A DNA stretch of 64,000 nt. It comes from Cupriavidus sp. YR651 (GTDB lineage: Bacteria; Pseudomonadota; Gammaproteobacteria; Burkholderiales; Burkholderiaceae). A model generated the notes under the pieces. That model had not been told where the DNA came from and searched no databases. It saw only the letters and a program-made list of their open reading frames with translations. The stretch covers positions 310,001 through 374,000 of the forward strand of contig NZ_FMYZ01000006.1 of the NCBI RefSeq assembly GCF_900101625.1, in the 5' to 3' direction. Each line of letters starts with the position of its first letter. Within the stretch, counting starts at the first letter, position 1. The translations under genes were made by a program, and so were the position numbers. This document shows, one piece after another, positions 16,093 through 25,258 of the stretch.

Positions 16093-17877
16093 TCAGGCGT
16101 TGACGGTTTCCTCGACCAGGATCGCCTCCTCGGCGTCATCCAGGTCTTCGATGGGCTCGAACTCGTTGATGTTGTCGATCTCGGTGCCCATGGCGATGTT
16201 GGTCACGCGCTCCAGGATCACCTCGACGACCACCGGCACCGAGTACTCGGCCATCAGGTCGCGGGCCTCGGCAAAGGCCGGCGCGATGTCTTCCGGCTTG
16301 AACACGCGGATCGCCTTGCAGCCCAGGCCTTCCACCACCTTCACGTGGTCCACGCCATAGCCTTCGAGTTCCGGCGCGTTGATGTTGTCGAACGCGAGCT
16401 GCACGCAGTAGTCCATCTCGAAGTTGCGCTGTGCCTGGCGGATCAGGCCCAGGTACGAGTTGTTCACCACCACGTGGATGTACGGCACCTTGAACTGCGC
16501 GGCGACGGCCAACTCCTCGATCATGAACTGGAAGTCGTAGTCACCGGAGATGGCCACGACGTCCGATTCCGGCGACGCGGTCTTCACGCCGATGGCGGCC
16601 GGGATCGTCCAGCCCAGCGGGCCGGCCTGGCCGCAATTGATCCAGTGACGCGGCTGGTTCACCGAGAGGAACTGCGCGGCGGCGATCTGCGACAGGCCGA
16701 TCGTCGAGACGTAGCGCACGTCGCGCGGGAAGTACTGGTTCATCTCGCGATACACGCGCTGCGGCTTGACCGGCACGTTGTCGAAGTCGCTCTTGCGCTT
16801 CATGGTGCGGCGGCGCTTCTGGACGTCGGCCACCCAGGCCTTGCGGCACGGCAGGCGGCCGGCCATCTTCATTTCGCGGGCGACTTCCACGAACAGTTCC
16901 AGCGCAGCGCCGGCGTCGGACACGATGCCCAGGTCCGGGCCGAACACGCGGCCGATCTGGGTGGGTTCGATGTCCACATGGACGAATTTGCGACCCTTCG
17001 TATAGACGTCGATGCTGCCGGTGTGCCGGTTGGCCCAGCGGTTGCCGATACCCATCACGAAGTCGGAGGCCAGCAGCGTGGCGTTGCCGTAGCGGTGCGA
17101 GGTCTGCAGGCCGACCATGCCGGCTTGCAGCGGGTGGTCATCGGCCAGCACGCCCCAGCCCATCAGCGTGGGCACCACGGGCACGTTGACCAGTTCGGCG
17201 AATTCGACCAGCAACTCGGACGCATTGGCGTTGATCACGCCGCCGCCGCACACGATCAGCGGGCGCTCGGCCGCGTTGAGCATGCTGATGGCCTTTTCGA
17301 TCTGGGCGCGCGAGGCGGACGGCTTGTACGGTTGCAGCGGCTGGTACGTTTCCGGATCGAATTCGATCTCGGCCACCTGCACGTCGAACGGCAGGTCGAT
17401 CAGCACCGGGCCCGGACGGCCGGAGCGCATCAGGTGGAACGCTTGCTGGAACACCTGCGGCACCAGCGCCGGCTCGCGCACGGTCACGGCCCACTTGGTC
17501 ACCGGCTTGGCGATCGATTCGATATCGACAGCCTGGAAGTCTTCCTTGTAGAGCCGGGCGCGTGGGGCCTGGCCGGTAATGCAGAGAATGGGGATCGAAT
17601 CCGCCCAGGCGGAATACAGGCCCGTGATCATGTCCGTGCCGGCGGGTCCCGACGTGCCGACGCAGACGCCGATGTTGCCGGGCTCGGCGCGGGTGTAGCC
17701 CTCGGCCATGTGCGAGGCGCCCTCGACGTGACGGGCCAGCAGGTGCTTGATCGTCCCGGTCTTGCGCATGGCGGAGTAGAACGGGTTGATGGCTGCGCCG
17801 GGCACCCCGAACACGGTATGGATGCCTTCCTTTTCCAGCACGGCGATGGCTGCGTCGATTGCTCTCATCTTCGGCAT
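16093..17877 (-). CDS. gcl: Glyoxylate carboligase (tartronate-semialdehyde synthase)
   Basis: A 594-residue ThDP/FAD enzyme. It joins two glyoxylate molecules to tartronate semialdehyde with release of CO2. The N-terminal Pyr domain ([41 protein letters not shown] split by ThDP contacts), a middle FAD/Rossmann domain, and the PP domain with the metal-binding GDYDFQFM...[10 protein letters not shown] region are all present. As is characteristic for Gcl, the ThDP-activating glutamate position carries Val (FGVPGAA without the usual E). The ATG at 17877 is preceded by GGAGA. It is the first gene of the glyoxylate operon and has a 265-bp upstream region with repeated GATTCGAT motifs, a possible regulator site. 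Confidence 0.95.
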   Translation of the reverse strand: MPKMRAIDAAIAVLEKEGIHTVFGVPGAAINPFYSAMRKTGTIKHLLARHVEGASHMAEGYTRAEPGNIGVCVGTSGPAGTDMITGLYSAWADSIPILCITGQAPRARLYKEDFQAVDIESIAKPVTKWAVTVREPALVPQVFQQAFHLMRSGRPGPVLIDLPFDVQVAEIEFDPETYQPLQPYKPSASRAQIEKAISMLNAAERPLIVCGGGVINANASELLVEFAELVNVPVVPTLMGWGVLADDHPLQAGMVGLQTSHRYGNATLLASDFVMGIGNRWANRHTGSIDVYTKGRKFVHVDIEPTQIGRVFGPDLGIVSDAGAALELFVEVAREMKMAGRLPCRKAWVADVQKRRRTMKRKSDFDNVPVKPQRVYREMNQYFPRDVRYVSTIGLSQIAAAQFLSVNQPRHWINCGQAGPLGWTIPAAIGVKTASPESDVVAISGDYDFQFMIEELAVAAQFKVPYIHVVVNNSYLGLIRQAQRNFEMDYCVQLAFDNINAPELEGYGVDHVKVVEGLGCKAIRVFKPEDIAPAFAEARDLMAEYSVPVVVEVILERVTNIAMGTEIDNINEFEPIEDLDDAEEAILVEETVNA

Positions 17878-18142
17878 GTCTGTCTCCAATTGAAATGGTG
17901 GGATTCGTGTTGGAGTTGATGCTATGCCCGCACCGGCCTGTGGATAAACAGAAGGGCGATCAGTTGATTCGATACCTGTGGTTAGGAATGTCGCAGCATC
18001 GGTCGATTCGATGTGACTAAATCGGTACGTATCATGGAGTCCCCCACGGCGTGGGGATTGGTCTGTTTTCGTACGGTTTGGCCTATCGGCCGCAGCCGCC
18101 GTCGGGCCAAAATAGCGGGTTGTGTTTTGTCACTGCCTTGCC
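17878..18142. promoter_or_regulatory. Divergent region upstream of gcl
   Basis: The 265-bp gap between gcl and the membrane protein gene contains TTGATTCGATACC (near 17962) and TCGATTCGATGTG (near 18003), about 40 bp apart. They look like direct half-sites for a regulator. The LysR gene 1 kb away is a candidate. No promoter boxes were assigned. Confidence 0.3.
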
Positions 18143-18838
18143 ATGTACACCCGGCTGCCGCCCACCTATGAACTGATCGAAGCGCTCCAGACGGCGCCGG
18201 CCGCGAAAGCGTCCGAAAGCCGGCTGGCCGTTGTGCTGTGGGCGGGTTTCGTCCTCACGCTGGTGCCGACACTGGTCGGGGGCGGGGCATTGGTGTGGTG
18301 GCACCAGGTCCTCGTCCAGACGCCGCCGGTCTGGCTGCCGCAGCTCTTCCACGTGCTGCTGGCGACGAGCGGCGTGTTCTACGTGGCGGCGTGGCTGGCC
18401 CGGATGCTGGCGGCGCGTGATGCGCTGCAACATCCGATGCGCTGGCTGTCACGGCGCGTCGATACCGAAAGCGAGATCGAGAACGCCCTGCTGCTGCGCC
18501 TCGGCCGAATCTCGTCGCTGCAGCTGCGGGCGCGCCAACGCCGCATCGTCCTGCAGGCGCGCCTGTGGGAAGGCGCCGCGCGGACGGTGGCGCTGGTGCT
18601 CGCGCTCGGACCGGCTGCGCTGGTGCTGGCCGATGGCATCGCCGTCACGCCACCCGGCAACGCGCCCGCGCTGGTGGCGATCTATGGTGCCGTGCTGGTG
18701 ATCGGCGCCGCGTTCGCGCTGTTCGCCCAGCTGCAATGTTGCGGACCGCTGCGGCGGCTTGCCCACGTGCTGGGGGAGGCCGCCGAGATCAACGAGGCGC
18801 TGCTCAAGGGGCGCCAGCCGTCACCGTCATCGGCATGA
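18143..18838 (+). CDS. Four-helix membrane protein of unknown function
   Basis: A 231-residue protein with four predicted transmembrane segments: LAVVLWAGFVLTLVPTLVGGG, LFHVLLATSGVFYVAAWLA, VALVLALGPAALVLADGIAV and LVAIYGAVLVIGAAFALFA. Between helices 2 and 3 lies a charged, Arg-rich cytosolic loop (RRVDTESEIENALLLRLGRI). It contains no recognised domain. The ATG at 18143 is preferred over an upstream GTG because it leaves a short N-terminus before the first helix. It is divergent from gcl and 92 bp upstream of a LysR gene. A transport or sensory role with the LysR gene is possible but unsupported. Confidence 0.65.
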   Translation: MYTRLPPTYELIEALQTAPAAKASESRLAVVLWAGFVLTLVPTLVGGGALVWWHQVLVQTPPVWLPQLFHVLLATSGVFYVAAWLARMLAARDALQHPMRWLSRRVDTESEIENALLLRLGRISSLQLRARQRRIVLQARLWEGAARTVALVLALGPAALVLADGIAVTPPGNAPALVAIYGAVLVIGAAFALFAQLQCCGPLRRLAHVLGEAAEINEALLKGRQPSPSSA

Positions 18839-18930
18839 GTGGATGGGCCGCATAGCAGCGCGGGGATGCCCATCGCGTCGCGGATGCCTCACAATGTGCC
18901 AGCAGGAGACAAATGGCTTAGCTGGCCCAT

Positions 18931-19848
18931 ATGGACAAACTCAAACAAATCGAAGCCTTTATCGCCGTGGTGGAACACGGCAGCATGGCCGCGGCGGCGC
19001 TGACGCAGAACGTCACGCCGGTCATGATCGGTCGCCGCATCAATGCGCTGGAAGCGCGCATCGGCGTGAAGCTGCTGCATCGCTCCACGCGCCGTATCGT
19101 GGTGACGGAGCAGGGCGCCGCGTTCATGGAGCAATGCAAGAAGGCGCTGTCCGACCTGGACCGCGCCGAGATGCTGATTGCCGAGGGCAAGCACAAGGCC
19201 ACCGGCCACCTGATCGTGTCGGCGCCGGCGGCGTTCGGCCGCAAGCATGTCGCGCCGCATGCGCCGGCCTTCCTCAAGGCCAACCCGGAGGTGCAGATCT
19301 CGTTCAACCTCACCGATCGCGTGGTGGATCTGGTGCGCGAGGGTTACGACGTCGGCATTCGCATTGGCGGCGCGATCGATCCCAATTTCGTGGCCATCAA
19401 GCTGGCGACCAACAAGCGCGTCGTGTGCGGTACGCCGGCGTACTTCGCCAGGCACGGTGTTCCCCATACGCTTGAGGACCTGGAGCGCCACAACTGTCTG
19501 GCCTTCAACCTTCAGGGTGGCCAGCAGCGCGGGTGGTACTTCCAGCAGAACGGCAAGACGGTGACGGTGCGGGTGAACGGCAATCTGGATTGCAATGATG
19601 GCGAGCTGCTGCATCGGTGGACCGGCGAGAGCCTCGGACTGGGATGGCGGTCGACGTGGGAAATCCTGCCGCAACTGGAAAGCGGGGAGCTGATTACGGT
19701 ACTGGACGAATATGCGCTGCCTGACTACGACATCCTGGCGGTGTACCCGCAGCAGCGGCCGGTGCCGGCCAAGATCCGCTTCTTCATCGAACATCTGAAA
19801 GCGGCATTCGCCAAGCCCGGTTACTGGACGGGCCGCAGCGAAGGTTGA
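18931..19848 (+). CDS. LysR-family transcriptional regulator
   Basis: A 305-residue LysR protein. The N-terminal wHTH is visible (MDKLKQIEAFIAVVEHGSMAAAA...RINALEARIGVKLLHRSTRRIVVTEQG, split over residues 1-65), followed by a substrate-binding domain of the two-lobed periplasmic-binding type. The start lacks a Shine-Dalgarno. A perfect AGGAGA precedes a tiny in-frame frame ATG GCT TAG at 18913-18921, 10 bp upstream. The coding sequence may therefore depend on re-initiation, or the true N-terminus may once have begun there. Its targets are unknown; gcl and the flanking membrane gene are candidates by location. Confidence 0.85.
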   Translation: MDKLKQIEAFIAVVEHGSMAAAALTQNVTPVMIGRRINALEARIGVKLLHRSTRRIVVTEQGAAFMEQCKKALSDLDRAEMLIAEGKHKATGHLIVSAPAAFGRKHVAPHAPAFLKANPEVQISFNLTDRVVDLVREGYDVGIRIGGAIDPNFVAIKLATNKRVVCGTPAYFARHGVPHTLEDLERHNCLAFNLQGGQQRGWYFQQNGKTVTVRVNGNLDCNDGELLHRWTGESLGLGWRSTWEILPQLESGELITVLDEYALPDYDILAVYPQQRPVPAKIRFFIEHLKAAFAKPGYWTGRSEG

Positions 19849-19902
19849 ATCGGTGGGGGGGGTGGCGTGGGGATGCGCGATGCGCGTCGCACAAAAGAAA
19901 AA

Positions 19903-19928
19903 GCCCGCAGCCATTGCGGTCTGCGGGC
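19903..19928 (-). terminator. Terminator-like hairpin for the minus-strand GntR gene
   Basis: GCCCGCAG/CTGCGGGC with a 10-nt loop. On the minus strand it is followed by TTTTTCTTTTG, a good U-tract. It lies about 125 bp past the GntR stop, and could also serve as a bidirectional boundary with the LysR gene. Confidence 0.65.
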
Positions 19929-19929
19929 A

Positions 19930-20045
19930 GTCCTTCTTGCGAAGGACGGGGAGAGCCCATGAAGTGCGCCCCCGCAACTTCATGGCGAGAGGAATGATGC
20001 GCCCACCCCGTACTCCGCGTCCTTGATGCCGATCAAGCTGGCAGC
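19930..20045 (-). ncRNA. Possible structured 3' RNA (two further hairpins)
   Basis: Reading on the minus strand, between the GntR stop and the terminator at 19903-19928, are two extra perfect stems: CCATGAAGT/ACTTCATGG (19957-19985) and GTCCTTC/GAAGGAC (19930-19947) with a TTGC loop. Three hairpins in a row followed by a U-tract suggest a compact 3' RNA or sRNA. No known RNA family was recognised. Confidence 0.3.
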
Positions 20046-20051
20046 AATCGC

Positions 20052-20744
20052 CTAAGCCAGCAACGCGGCCACCAGATCCTTGGCGCGTGCCGCGGCCGGA
20101 ACTTCCTCAAAGTGCAGCGCATTCTCGACATGCGCCAGGTGCTCCACCATCAGCGCGACGGCACGATCGGCATCGCCGGCGCGCGCGGCCTCGATGAACT
20201 CCCGGTGCTCGTCGGATGAGCACGTGGCGTCGCGACGGCTCTGGTACAGCATCGTGATCACCGCACTGCGCATCGACAGCTCGCGCATGATCGCGGTCAG
20301 CACATGGTTGCCGACGACTTCCGCCAGCACGATGTGGAAGTCGCCGAGCAGCCGGGTGCGAATCTGCGCATCGTTGCCGGCAAGCGACTTGCGTTCCGCC
20401 GACAGGTGTTTGTCGATCCGCTTGTAGTCGGCCGCCGTGGCCTTGGCCACGAACTCGCGCGCCAGTGCCGCCTCCAGGATGCGCCGCACGGCGAAGACTT
20501 CCCGCGCCTCTTCGGCGCTTGGCTTGGCCACGAATGCGCCCTTGTCCGGCACGATCTGGATGACCTTGTCCTTGGAGAGCATCAGCAGCGCAGCACGCAC
20601 CTTGGTGCGGCTGACGCGGTAGACGCTCGCCAATGCCTCCTCGCGCAGCTTGGTGCCGGGTGGCAGCCGGTGCGAGACGATGGCCGCGACGATGTCGTCG
20701 GCAATCGCCTCGGCGGTCATATCTGGATCGATGTGCTCGGGCAT
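20052..20744 (-). CDS. GntR-family regulator with FCD domain
   Basis: A 230-residue regulator. The N-terminal GntR winged helix is clear (IADDIVAAIVSHRLPPGTKLREEALASVYRVSRTKVRAALLMLSKDKVIQ, residues about 12-62). The C-terminal FCD helical bundle carries the metal-site pattern (DFHIVLAEVVGN... SSDEHREFIEAARAG... MVEHL). FCD regulators respond to small carboxylates or related metabolites. It lies immediately downstream of the dctA-like gene on the same strand (stop-to-start gap 51 bp). A palindromic site is present upstream of dctA and the hydrolase gene, so it is the likely local repressor. Effector not determined. Confidence 0.88.
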   Translation of the reverse strand: MPEHIDPDMTAEAIADDIVAAIVSHRLPPGTKLREEALASVYRVSRTKVRAALLMLSKDKVIQIVPDKGAFVAKPSAEEAREVFAVRRILEAALAREFVAKATAADYKRIDKHLSAERKSLAGNDAQIRTRLLGDFHIVLAEVVGNHVLTAIMRELSMRSAVITMLYQSRRDATCSSDEHREFIEAARAGDADRAVALMVEHLAHVENALHFEEVPAAARAKDLVAALLA

Positions 20745-20795
20745 GGTGTCGCGCGTCGCCTGACGGACCTGCGCGGTGAAGGGAATGACGAGATT

Positions 20796-22199
20796 CTAGC
20801 GCCCCGCCACGGTGCCAGGCAGCGCGGCCGCTACCGGGACTTCCCCACTGGCGTCCGTCATGGCCGCCAGGCCCTCGTCCAGATCGCCGGCGGAGATGGT
20901 GCCGTTGAGCACGCCGTGGGCCCGCTCGCGGTCGATATCCTTCTCCCAGGCCGCCACGACCACCGTGGCCACGCAGTTGCCGATCAGGTTGCCCAGCGCA
21001 CGGGCGATGCCGATGAACCAGTCCACCGACAGCACCAGCACCAGGCCGATGGCCGGGATGGCAGGGTGCGCCGACAGCGTCGCCGCCAGGATCACGATGG
21101 CCGAGCCCGGGATGCCGTGCGCGCCCTTGGAGGTCACCAGCGCCACGGCGAGGATGCCCAGCAGATCACCCAGCGCAAGCGGCGTATTGGTGGCTTGCGC
21201 GATGAACACGGCCGCCAGCGTCAGGTAGATCGAGAACGCGTCGAGGTTGAACGAGTAGCCGGTCGGGATCACCAGGCCCACCACGGATTTGCGGATGCCC
21301 ATGAACTCCAGCTTCTTCATCACCTGCGGCAGCACGCTGTCCGACGACGCCGTGCCCAGCACCACCAGCAGTTCGGCCTTGAGGTAGCGAATCAGCTTGA
21401 TCACCGAGAATCCGCACAGCCGCATGATGCCGCCCAGCACACCCACCACGAAGATCACCACCGCGCCATAGAACAGGATGACCAGGAAGCCGAGCTGCTT
21501 GAGCGAGCCGATGCCGTACTTGCCGACCGTGAATGCCACGGCACCCAGCACGCCAAGCGGCGCCAGCTTGATGATGAAGCCCATCATCTTGAACAGCGTG
21601 TGGGAAAACGTGTCGATCAGCCTCACGAGGGGCCGGCCGGGTTCACCCACCAGCGACAGCGCGCAGCCAAACAGCACGGAAATCAGGAGCACCTGCAGCA
21701 CGTCGCCGCTGGCAAAGGCACCCATCACCGTGTTGGGAATCAGCTTGAGCAGGAAGTCCACCGTGCCCGCGCTCTTCACCTTGCCGGCGCTTTCCACGTA
21801 GGCGGCCATCGCCGAGGCGTCGAGCGACTGCGGGTTCACGTTCATGCCCGTGCCCGGCTGGAAGACGTACGCCAGGATGATGCCCAGCGCCAGCGCGATC
21901 GTCGTGACGATCTCGAAGTACACCACGGCCTTGATGCCTACGCGGCCCACCTTCTTGAGTTCGCCGGCGCCGCAGATGCCGGCCACCACCACGCAGAACA
22001 CGATCGGGCCGATCAGCATCTTGATCAGCTTGATAAAGGCGTCGCCCAGCGGCTTGAGCTTGGTGGCGAATTCGGGGAACAGCAGGCCAACGACCGTGCC
22101 GAGCACCAGGGCGATCAGCACCTGGCCGAACAGGGAACGGGTGAAGCGGGTGTGCAGGCGTGCGCCGGCGGCGCGCTGCGGTTGAACTGCATGCTGCAT
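20796..22199 (-). CDS. dctA: DctA-like dicarboxylate/amino-acid:cation symporter
   Basis: A 467-residue secondary transporter of the DAACS family. Signature segments are GAFIKLIKMLIGPIVFCVV-like (residues about 50-68), the serine-rich hairpin SSDSVLPQVMKKLE, the NLDAFSIYLTLAAVFIAQATN motif and SKGAHGIPGSAIVILAATL. The start at 22199 follows GGAGACAACG; an upstream in-frame start would add 12 residues. It imports C4-dicarboxylates or a related anionic substrate with cation. It shares the divergent 408-bp region with two amidohydrolase-family genes and lies upstream of the FCD regulator, so the true substrate may be the compound those enzymes hydrolyse. Confidence 0.9.
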   Translation of the reverse strand: MQHAVQPQRAAGARLHTRFTRSLFGQVLIALVLGTVVGLLFPEFATKLKPLGDAFIKLIKMLIGPIVFCVVVAGICGAGELKKVGRVGIKAVVYFEIVTTIALALGIILAYVFQPGTGMNVNPQSLDASAMAAYVESAGKVKSAGTVDFLLKLIPNTVMGAFASGDVLQVLLISVLFGCALSLVGEPGRPLVRLIDTFSHTLFKMMGFIIKLAPLGVLGAVAFTVGKYGIGSLKQLGFLVILFYGAVVIFVVGVLGGIMRLCGFSVIKLIRYLKAELLVVLGTASSDSVLPQVMKKLEFMGIRKSVVGLVIPTGYSFNLDAFSIYLTLAAVFIAQATNTPLALGDLLGILAVALVTSKGAHGIPGSAIVILAATLSAHPAIPAIGLVLVLSVDWFIGIARALGNLIGNCVATVVVAAWEKDIDRERAHGVLNGTISAGDLDEGLAAMTDASGEVPVAAALPGTVAGR

Positions 22200-22607
22200 C
22201 GTTGTCTCCGTGCCGGGCCGGTCCATGTCGGGCATGGCAGGCCCTGATCTGATTCAGGAATGCCAGCCGTCACATTGGGACGTGAAGCTGGCCTGACGCA
22301 TCGTGCAGCGATCGGCCCGGGAGCCTTGCCGCGCGCGGAAAGCCCCCCTGTTGGGGCGGAATCCACGCAATCCACTTGTCGGGACTGGATTGTCCGCAGC
22401 GGATTGTCGGTACGTGGAGGCCAATATAGTGCATATCATTTTTGTATGCAATTTTTGAATTCACTGTGCTAACATGAATCGCAGAGAATAGAGCTACGGC
22501 ACCGGGCGCCAGCCCGGACTGGCGCCACCGCCAGGACCCTCGCGCCGGGCTATCGCCAGACCAGACACCAAAGGCACCAACGAGGCACCACCAGCAGGAG
22601 ACACGCA
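22200..22607. promoter_or_regulatory. Divergent promoter/operator region of dctA and the hydrolase operon
   Basis: A -35-like TTGTCG (22404-22409) and a -10-like TATAGT (22425-22430) are 15 bp apart and point to the plus-strand hydrolases. Overlapping the -10 and reaching downstream is an inverted repeat TGCATA (22430-22435)/TATGCA (22445-22450) with a 9-bp AT-rich centre. This is a plausible GntR/FCD operator. Confidence 0.5.
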
Positions 22608-23864
22608 ATGGCAGCATCCCCGACGCCGTTCGCCGCTGAAGTCGGCACGCGCATCATGACCTGGGCCGATACCCTGGCCGTCCACACCGAGCAGCCCGGC
22701 ATGCTCACCCGCACGTACCTGACCGATGCGCACCACGGCGCCGCCGCTCAGTTGGCCGCGTGGATGCAGGAAGCCGGCATGACCGTGCGCCGCGACGCCG
22801 CCGGCAATGTGATCGGCCGCTACGAAGGCACGTCGCCCGACGCGCCCGCGCTGCTGACCGGCTCCCACTTCGACACTGTGCGCGATGGCGGCCGCTATGA
22901 CGGCAACCTCGGCGTGATCCTGCCGATTGCCTGCGTGGCGGAATGGAATCGCCAGGGCAAGCGCTTCCCGTTTGCCATCGAGGTCGTCGGGTTTGCCGAG
23001 GAAGAGGGCGTGCGCTTCAAGGCCACGCTGCTGGGCAGCCGGGCGATCGCCGGCACGTTCGACACCAGCGTGCTCGACAACGTCGACGAATCCGGCCAGA
23101 CCATGCGCGACGTGATGCGTGCCGCAGGTTTCGACGCGGCGCAATTGCCCGCCGCCGCGCATGACCGCAAGCAGGTGCTGGCGTTTGTCGAAGTCCATAT
23201 CGAGCAGGGCCCGGTGCTGCTGAACGAAGGCTTGCCGGTGGGCGTCGTGACCGCCATCTCCGGTGCCACGCGCTATATCGTCGAGCTGGAAGGGCTGGCC
23301 GGCCATGCCGGCACGGTGCCGATGGACATGCGGCGTGACGCCGCCATGGCCGGCGCCGAGATCGGCCTTTACATCGAGCGTCGCTGTGGCGGCAAGCCGG
23401 GCCTGGTCGGCACGGTCGGCCAGTTCAACGTGCCCAACGGCGCCACCAACGTGGTGCCGGGCCGCGCGGTGTTCTCGATCGACATCCGTGCCGGCGAAGA
23501 CGCCGAGCGCCAGGCCGCCGTCAACGACGTGCTGGCCGAAATCGAACGCGTGGGCGCGCGCCGCAATGTTCGCGTGCAGGTCCGCAAGACGCACGAGGCC
23601 AACAGCGTGCCGTGCGCGCCGTGGCTGCAATCGCAATGGGCCGAGGCCGTCGGCCGCCAGGGCGTGCCGGTGCGGCACCTGCCTTCCGGCGCGGGCCATG
23701 ACGCGATGGCCATCTCCGCCATCGCCGATGTGGCCATGCTGTTCGTGCGCTGCGGCAACGGCGGTATCAGCCATCACCCCACTGAAATCATGACGTCGGA
23801 AGACGCCCAGACGGCCGCGCGCGTGTTCGCCGATTTCGTCGAGCATTTCCAGCGTCCCCACTGA
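22608..23864 (+). CDS. M20-family allantoate amidohydrolase/N-carbamoyl-amino-acid hydrolase
   Basis: A 418-residue zinc hydrolase of the AllC/ureidopropionase/N-carbamoyl-L-amino-acid amidohydrolase group. Metal-binding landmarks are GSHFDTVRDGGRYDGNLGV (about 85-103), FAEEEGVRF (about 128), FVEVHIEQGPVL (about 197-208) and the C-terminal PSGAGHDAM and ISHHPTE motifs. The dimerisation lid follows at residues about 215-330. Shine-Dalgarno CAGGAGAC precedes the start. Family members hydrolyse ureido or carbamoyl substrates to amino acid or ureidoglycolate, ammonia and CO2. Allantoate would ultimately feed glyoxylate to the Gcl operon 5 kb away, but the substrate is inferred. Confidence 0.85.
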   Translation: MAASPTPFAAEVGTRIMTWADTLAVHTEQPGMLTRTYLTDAHHGAAAQLAAWMQEAGMTVRRDAAGNVIGRYEGTSPDAPALLTGSHFDTVRDGGRYDGNLGVILPIACVAEWNRQGKRFPFAIEVVGFAEEEGVRFKATLLGSRAIAGTFDTSVLDNVDESGQTMRDVMRAAGFDAAQLPAAAHDRKQVLAFVEVHIEQGPVLLNEGLPVGVVTAISGATRYIVELEGLAGHAGTVPMDMRRDAAMAGAEIGLYIERRCGGKPGLVGTVGQFNVPNGATNVVPGRAVFSIDIRAGEDAERQAAVNDVLAEIERVGARRNVRVQVRKTHEANSVPCAPWLQSQWAEAVGRQGVPVRHLPSGAGHDAMAISAIADVAMLFVRCGNGGISHHPTEIMTSEDAQTAARVFADFVEHFQRPH

Positions 23865-23890
23865 GAGGTCGTTTCAAAAACGATCCTGGC
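23865..23890. repeat. Half-copy of the intergenic palindromic element
   Basis: Starts directly after the hydrolase stop. GAGGTCGTTTCAAAAA-C-GATCCTGGC matches the left arm of the full element at 33139-33163 apart from one substitution and one inserted C. No complementary right arm follows. Confidence 0.75.
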
Positions 23891-23930
23891 GACGACGACC
23901 ATCAAAGATTCCCGATATCCGAGAAAAGAC

Positions 23931-25199
23931 ATGACCGCACGAGACAACATGAACCCCATCGAGACCACGCTCACGCAGTACATCGACCAACAGCGCCCGC
24001 AGCAGGAAGCGTTCCTGGCCGAGCTGGTCAAGGTGCCGTCGGATAACCCGTCCGGCGACTGCGAAGCCCACGGCAAGCGCGCCAAGGCGCTGCTGGAAGG
24101 CCTGGGCTTTACCGTCGAAGCCCACAAGGTGCCGGAAGACAAGGTCAAGGCCGCCGGCATGATCAGCGCGACGAACCTGCTCGTGCGCAAGACGTTCGGC
24201 AGCGGCGGCCCGACCATCGCCATGAATGCCCACGGCGACGTGGTGCCGCCGGGCCTGGGCTGGACCAAGGATCCGTACGGCGGCGAGATCGCCGACAGCG
24301 AGCACGGCCCGGTCATGTATGGCCGCGGCGTAGCCGTGTCGAAGTCGGACTTCGCCACCTATGCCTACGCCGTGCTGGCGCTGATGAACGCCGAGAAGCA
24401 GGGCGCCAAACTGAATGGCACGGTGGAACTGCAATTCACCTACGACGAGGAAACCGGCGGCGACATCGGCCCGAAGTTCCTGCTCGACGAAGGCCTGACC
24501 AAGCCTGACTACGCGATCTCGGCCGGCTTCTCATATGGCATCACGTCGGCGCACAACGGCTGCCTGCACGTGGAGGTGACGGTCAAGGGCAAGCAGGGCC
24601 ACGCCGCCATGCCGCACACCGGCGTGGATGCGATCGAAGCCGCCACGCACATCCTGCAGGCCATCTATGGCCTGCGCGCCGAACTGGCCACGCGCAAGTC
24701 CAAGGTGCCGGGCATCGACACCGCCACGCTGAATGTCGGCCTGATCAAGGGCGGCATCAACACCAATGTGGTGCCGGACCTCGTCACGTTCCGCGTGGAC
24801 CGCCGCATGATTCCCGAGGAAATCGGCTTCGACGCGGAAAGCGAAATCCGCGCCGTGGTGGAGCGCGCCGCCAAGGATCGTCCGGGTATCGAAGTGAAGG
24901 TGGAACGCATCATCCTGGCCGAGCCGCTGTCGGAACTGCCGGGCGTGGAAAAGCTGATCGGCGCGCTGAAGCAGCGTGCGGAGGCCGTCTTCGGCGTGGA
25001 GATCCCGGTGCAGGGCGTGCCGCTCTACACCGATGCGCGTCACTATACGAGCCGCGGCATTCCCACTGTGCTGTACGGCGCGGGTCCGCGCACGCTGATG
25101 GAAGCGCGCGGCCATAACTCGGACGAGAACCTGCGCCTGAACGACCTGAACCGCGCGACCAAGGTGGTGGCGCTGGCCCTGTCGGACCTGATGGCCTGA
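23931..25199 (+). CDS. M20-family metallopeptidase (ArgE/DapE/ACY1/CPG2 type)
   Basis: A 422-residue metallohydrolase. Metal-binding motifs of the M20 family are evident: MNAHGDVVPPG (about 99-109), the VMYGRGVAVSKSD aspartate, and the TYDEETGGDIGPKF glutamate pair (about 168-181), with a final RGHNSDENL. A dimerisation domain is inserted mid-chain (CLHVEVTVKGKQGHAAMPHTG). It deacylates or hydrolyses an N-acylated amino acid or a dipeptide-like substrate. It follows the AllC-like gene by 66 bp and ends in a strong terminator, so the two form an operon. Together with the DctA-like carrier they look like one uptake-and-hydrolysis module. The exact substrate is unknown. Confidence 0.85.
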   Translation: MTARDNMNPIETTLTQYIDQQRPQQEAFLAELVKVPSDNPSGDCEAHGKRAKALLEGLGFTVEAHKVPEDKVKAAGMISATNLLVRKTFGSGGPTIAMNAHGDVVPPGLGWTKDPYGGEIADSEHGPVMYGRGVAVSKSDFATYAYAVLALMNAEKQGAKLNGTVELQFTYDEETGGDIGPKFLLDEGLTKPDYAISAGFSYGITSAHNGCLHVEVTVKGKQGHAAMPHTGVDAIEAATHILQAIYGLRAELATRKSKVPGIDTATLNVGLIKGGINTNVVPDLVTFRVDRRMIPEEIGFDAESEIRAVVERAAKDRPGIEVKVERIILAEPLSELPGVEKLIGALKQRAEAVFGVEIPVQGVPLYTDARHYTSRGIPTVLYGAGPRTLMEARGHNSDENLRLNDLNRATKVVALALSDLMA

Positions 25200-25225
25200 T
25201 GTTCTGATTCCCTTGTTGTGATTCC

Positions 25226-25258
25226 GGCCCGCGAGACGCCAGTCCGCGGGCCTTTTTC
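25226..25258 (+). terminator. Rho-independent terminator of the hydrolase operon
   Basis: GGCCCGCG (25226-25233) pairs with CGCGGGCC (25245-25252), followed by TTTTTC. It begins 27 bp after the stop of the M20 gene and abuts the end of the convergent MarR gene. Confidence 0.9.

Noticed and set aside
20304..22247. Plus-strand 647-codon frame opposite the GntR and DctA genes
   Set aside because: His/Gln/Arg-rich shadow of two recognisable proteins.
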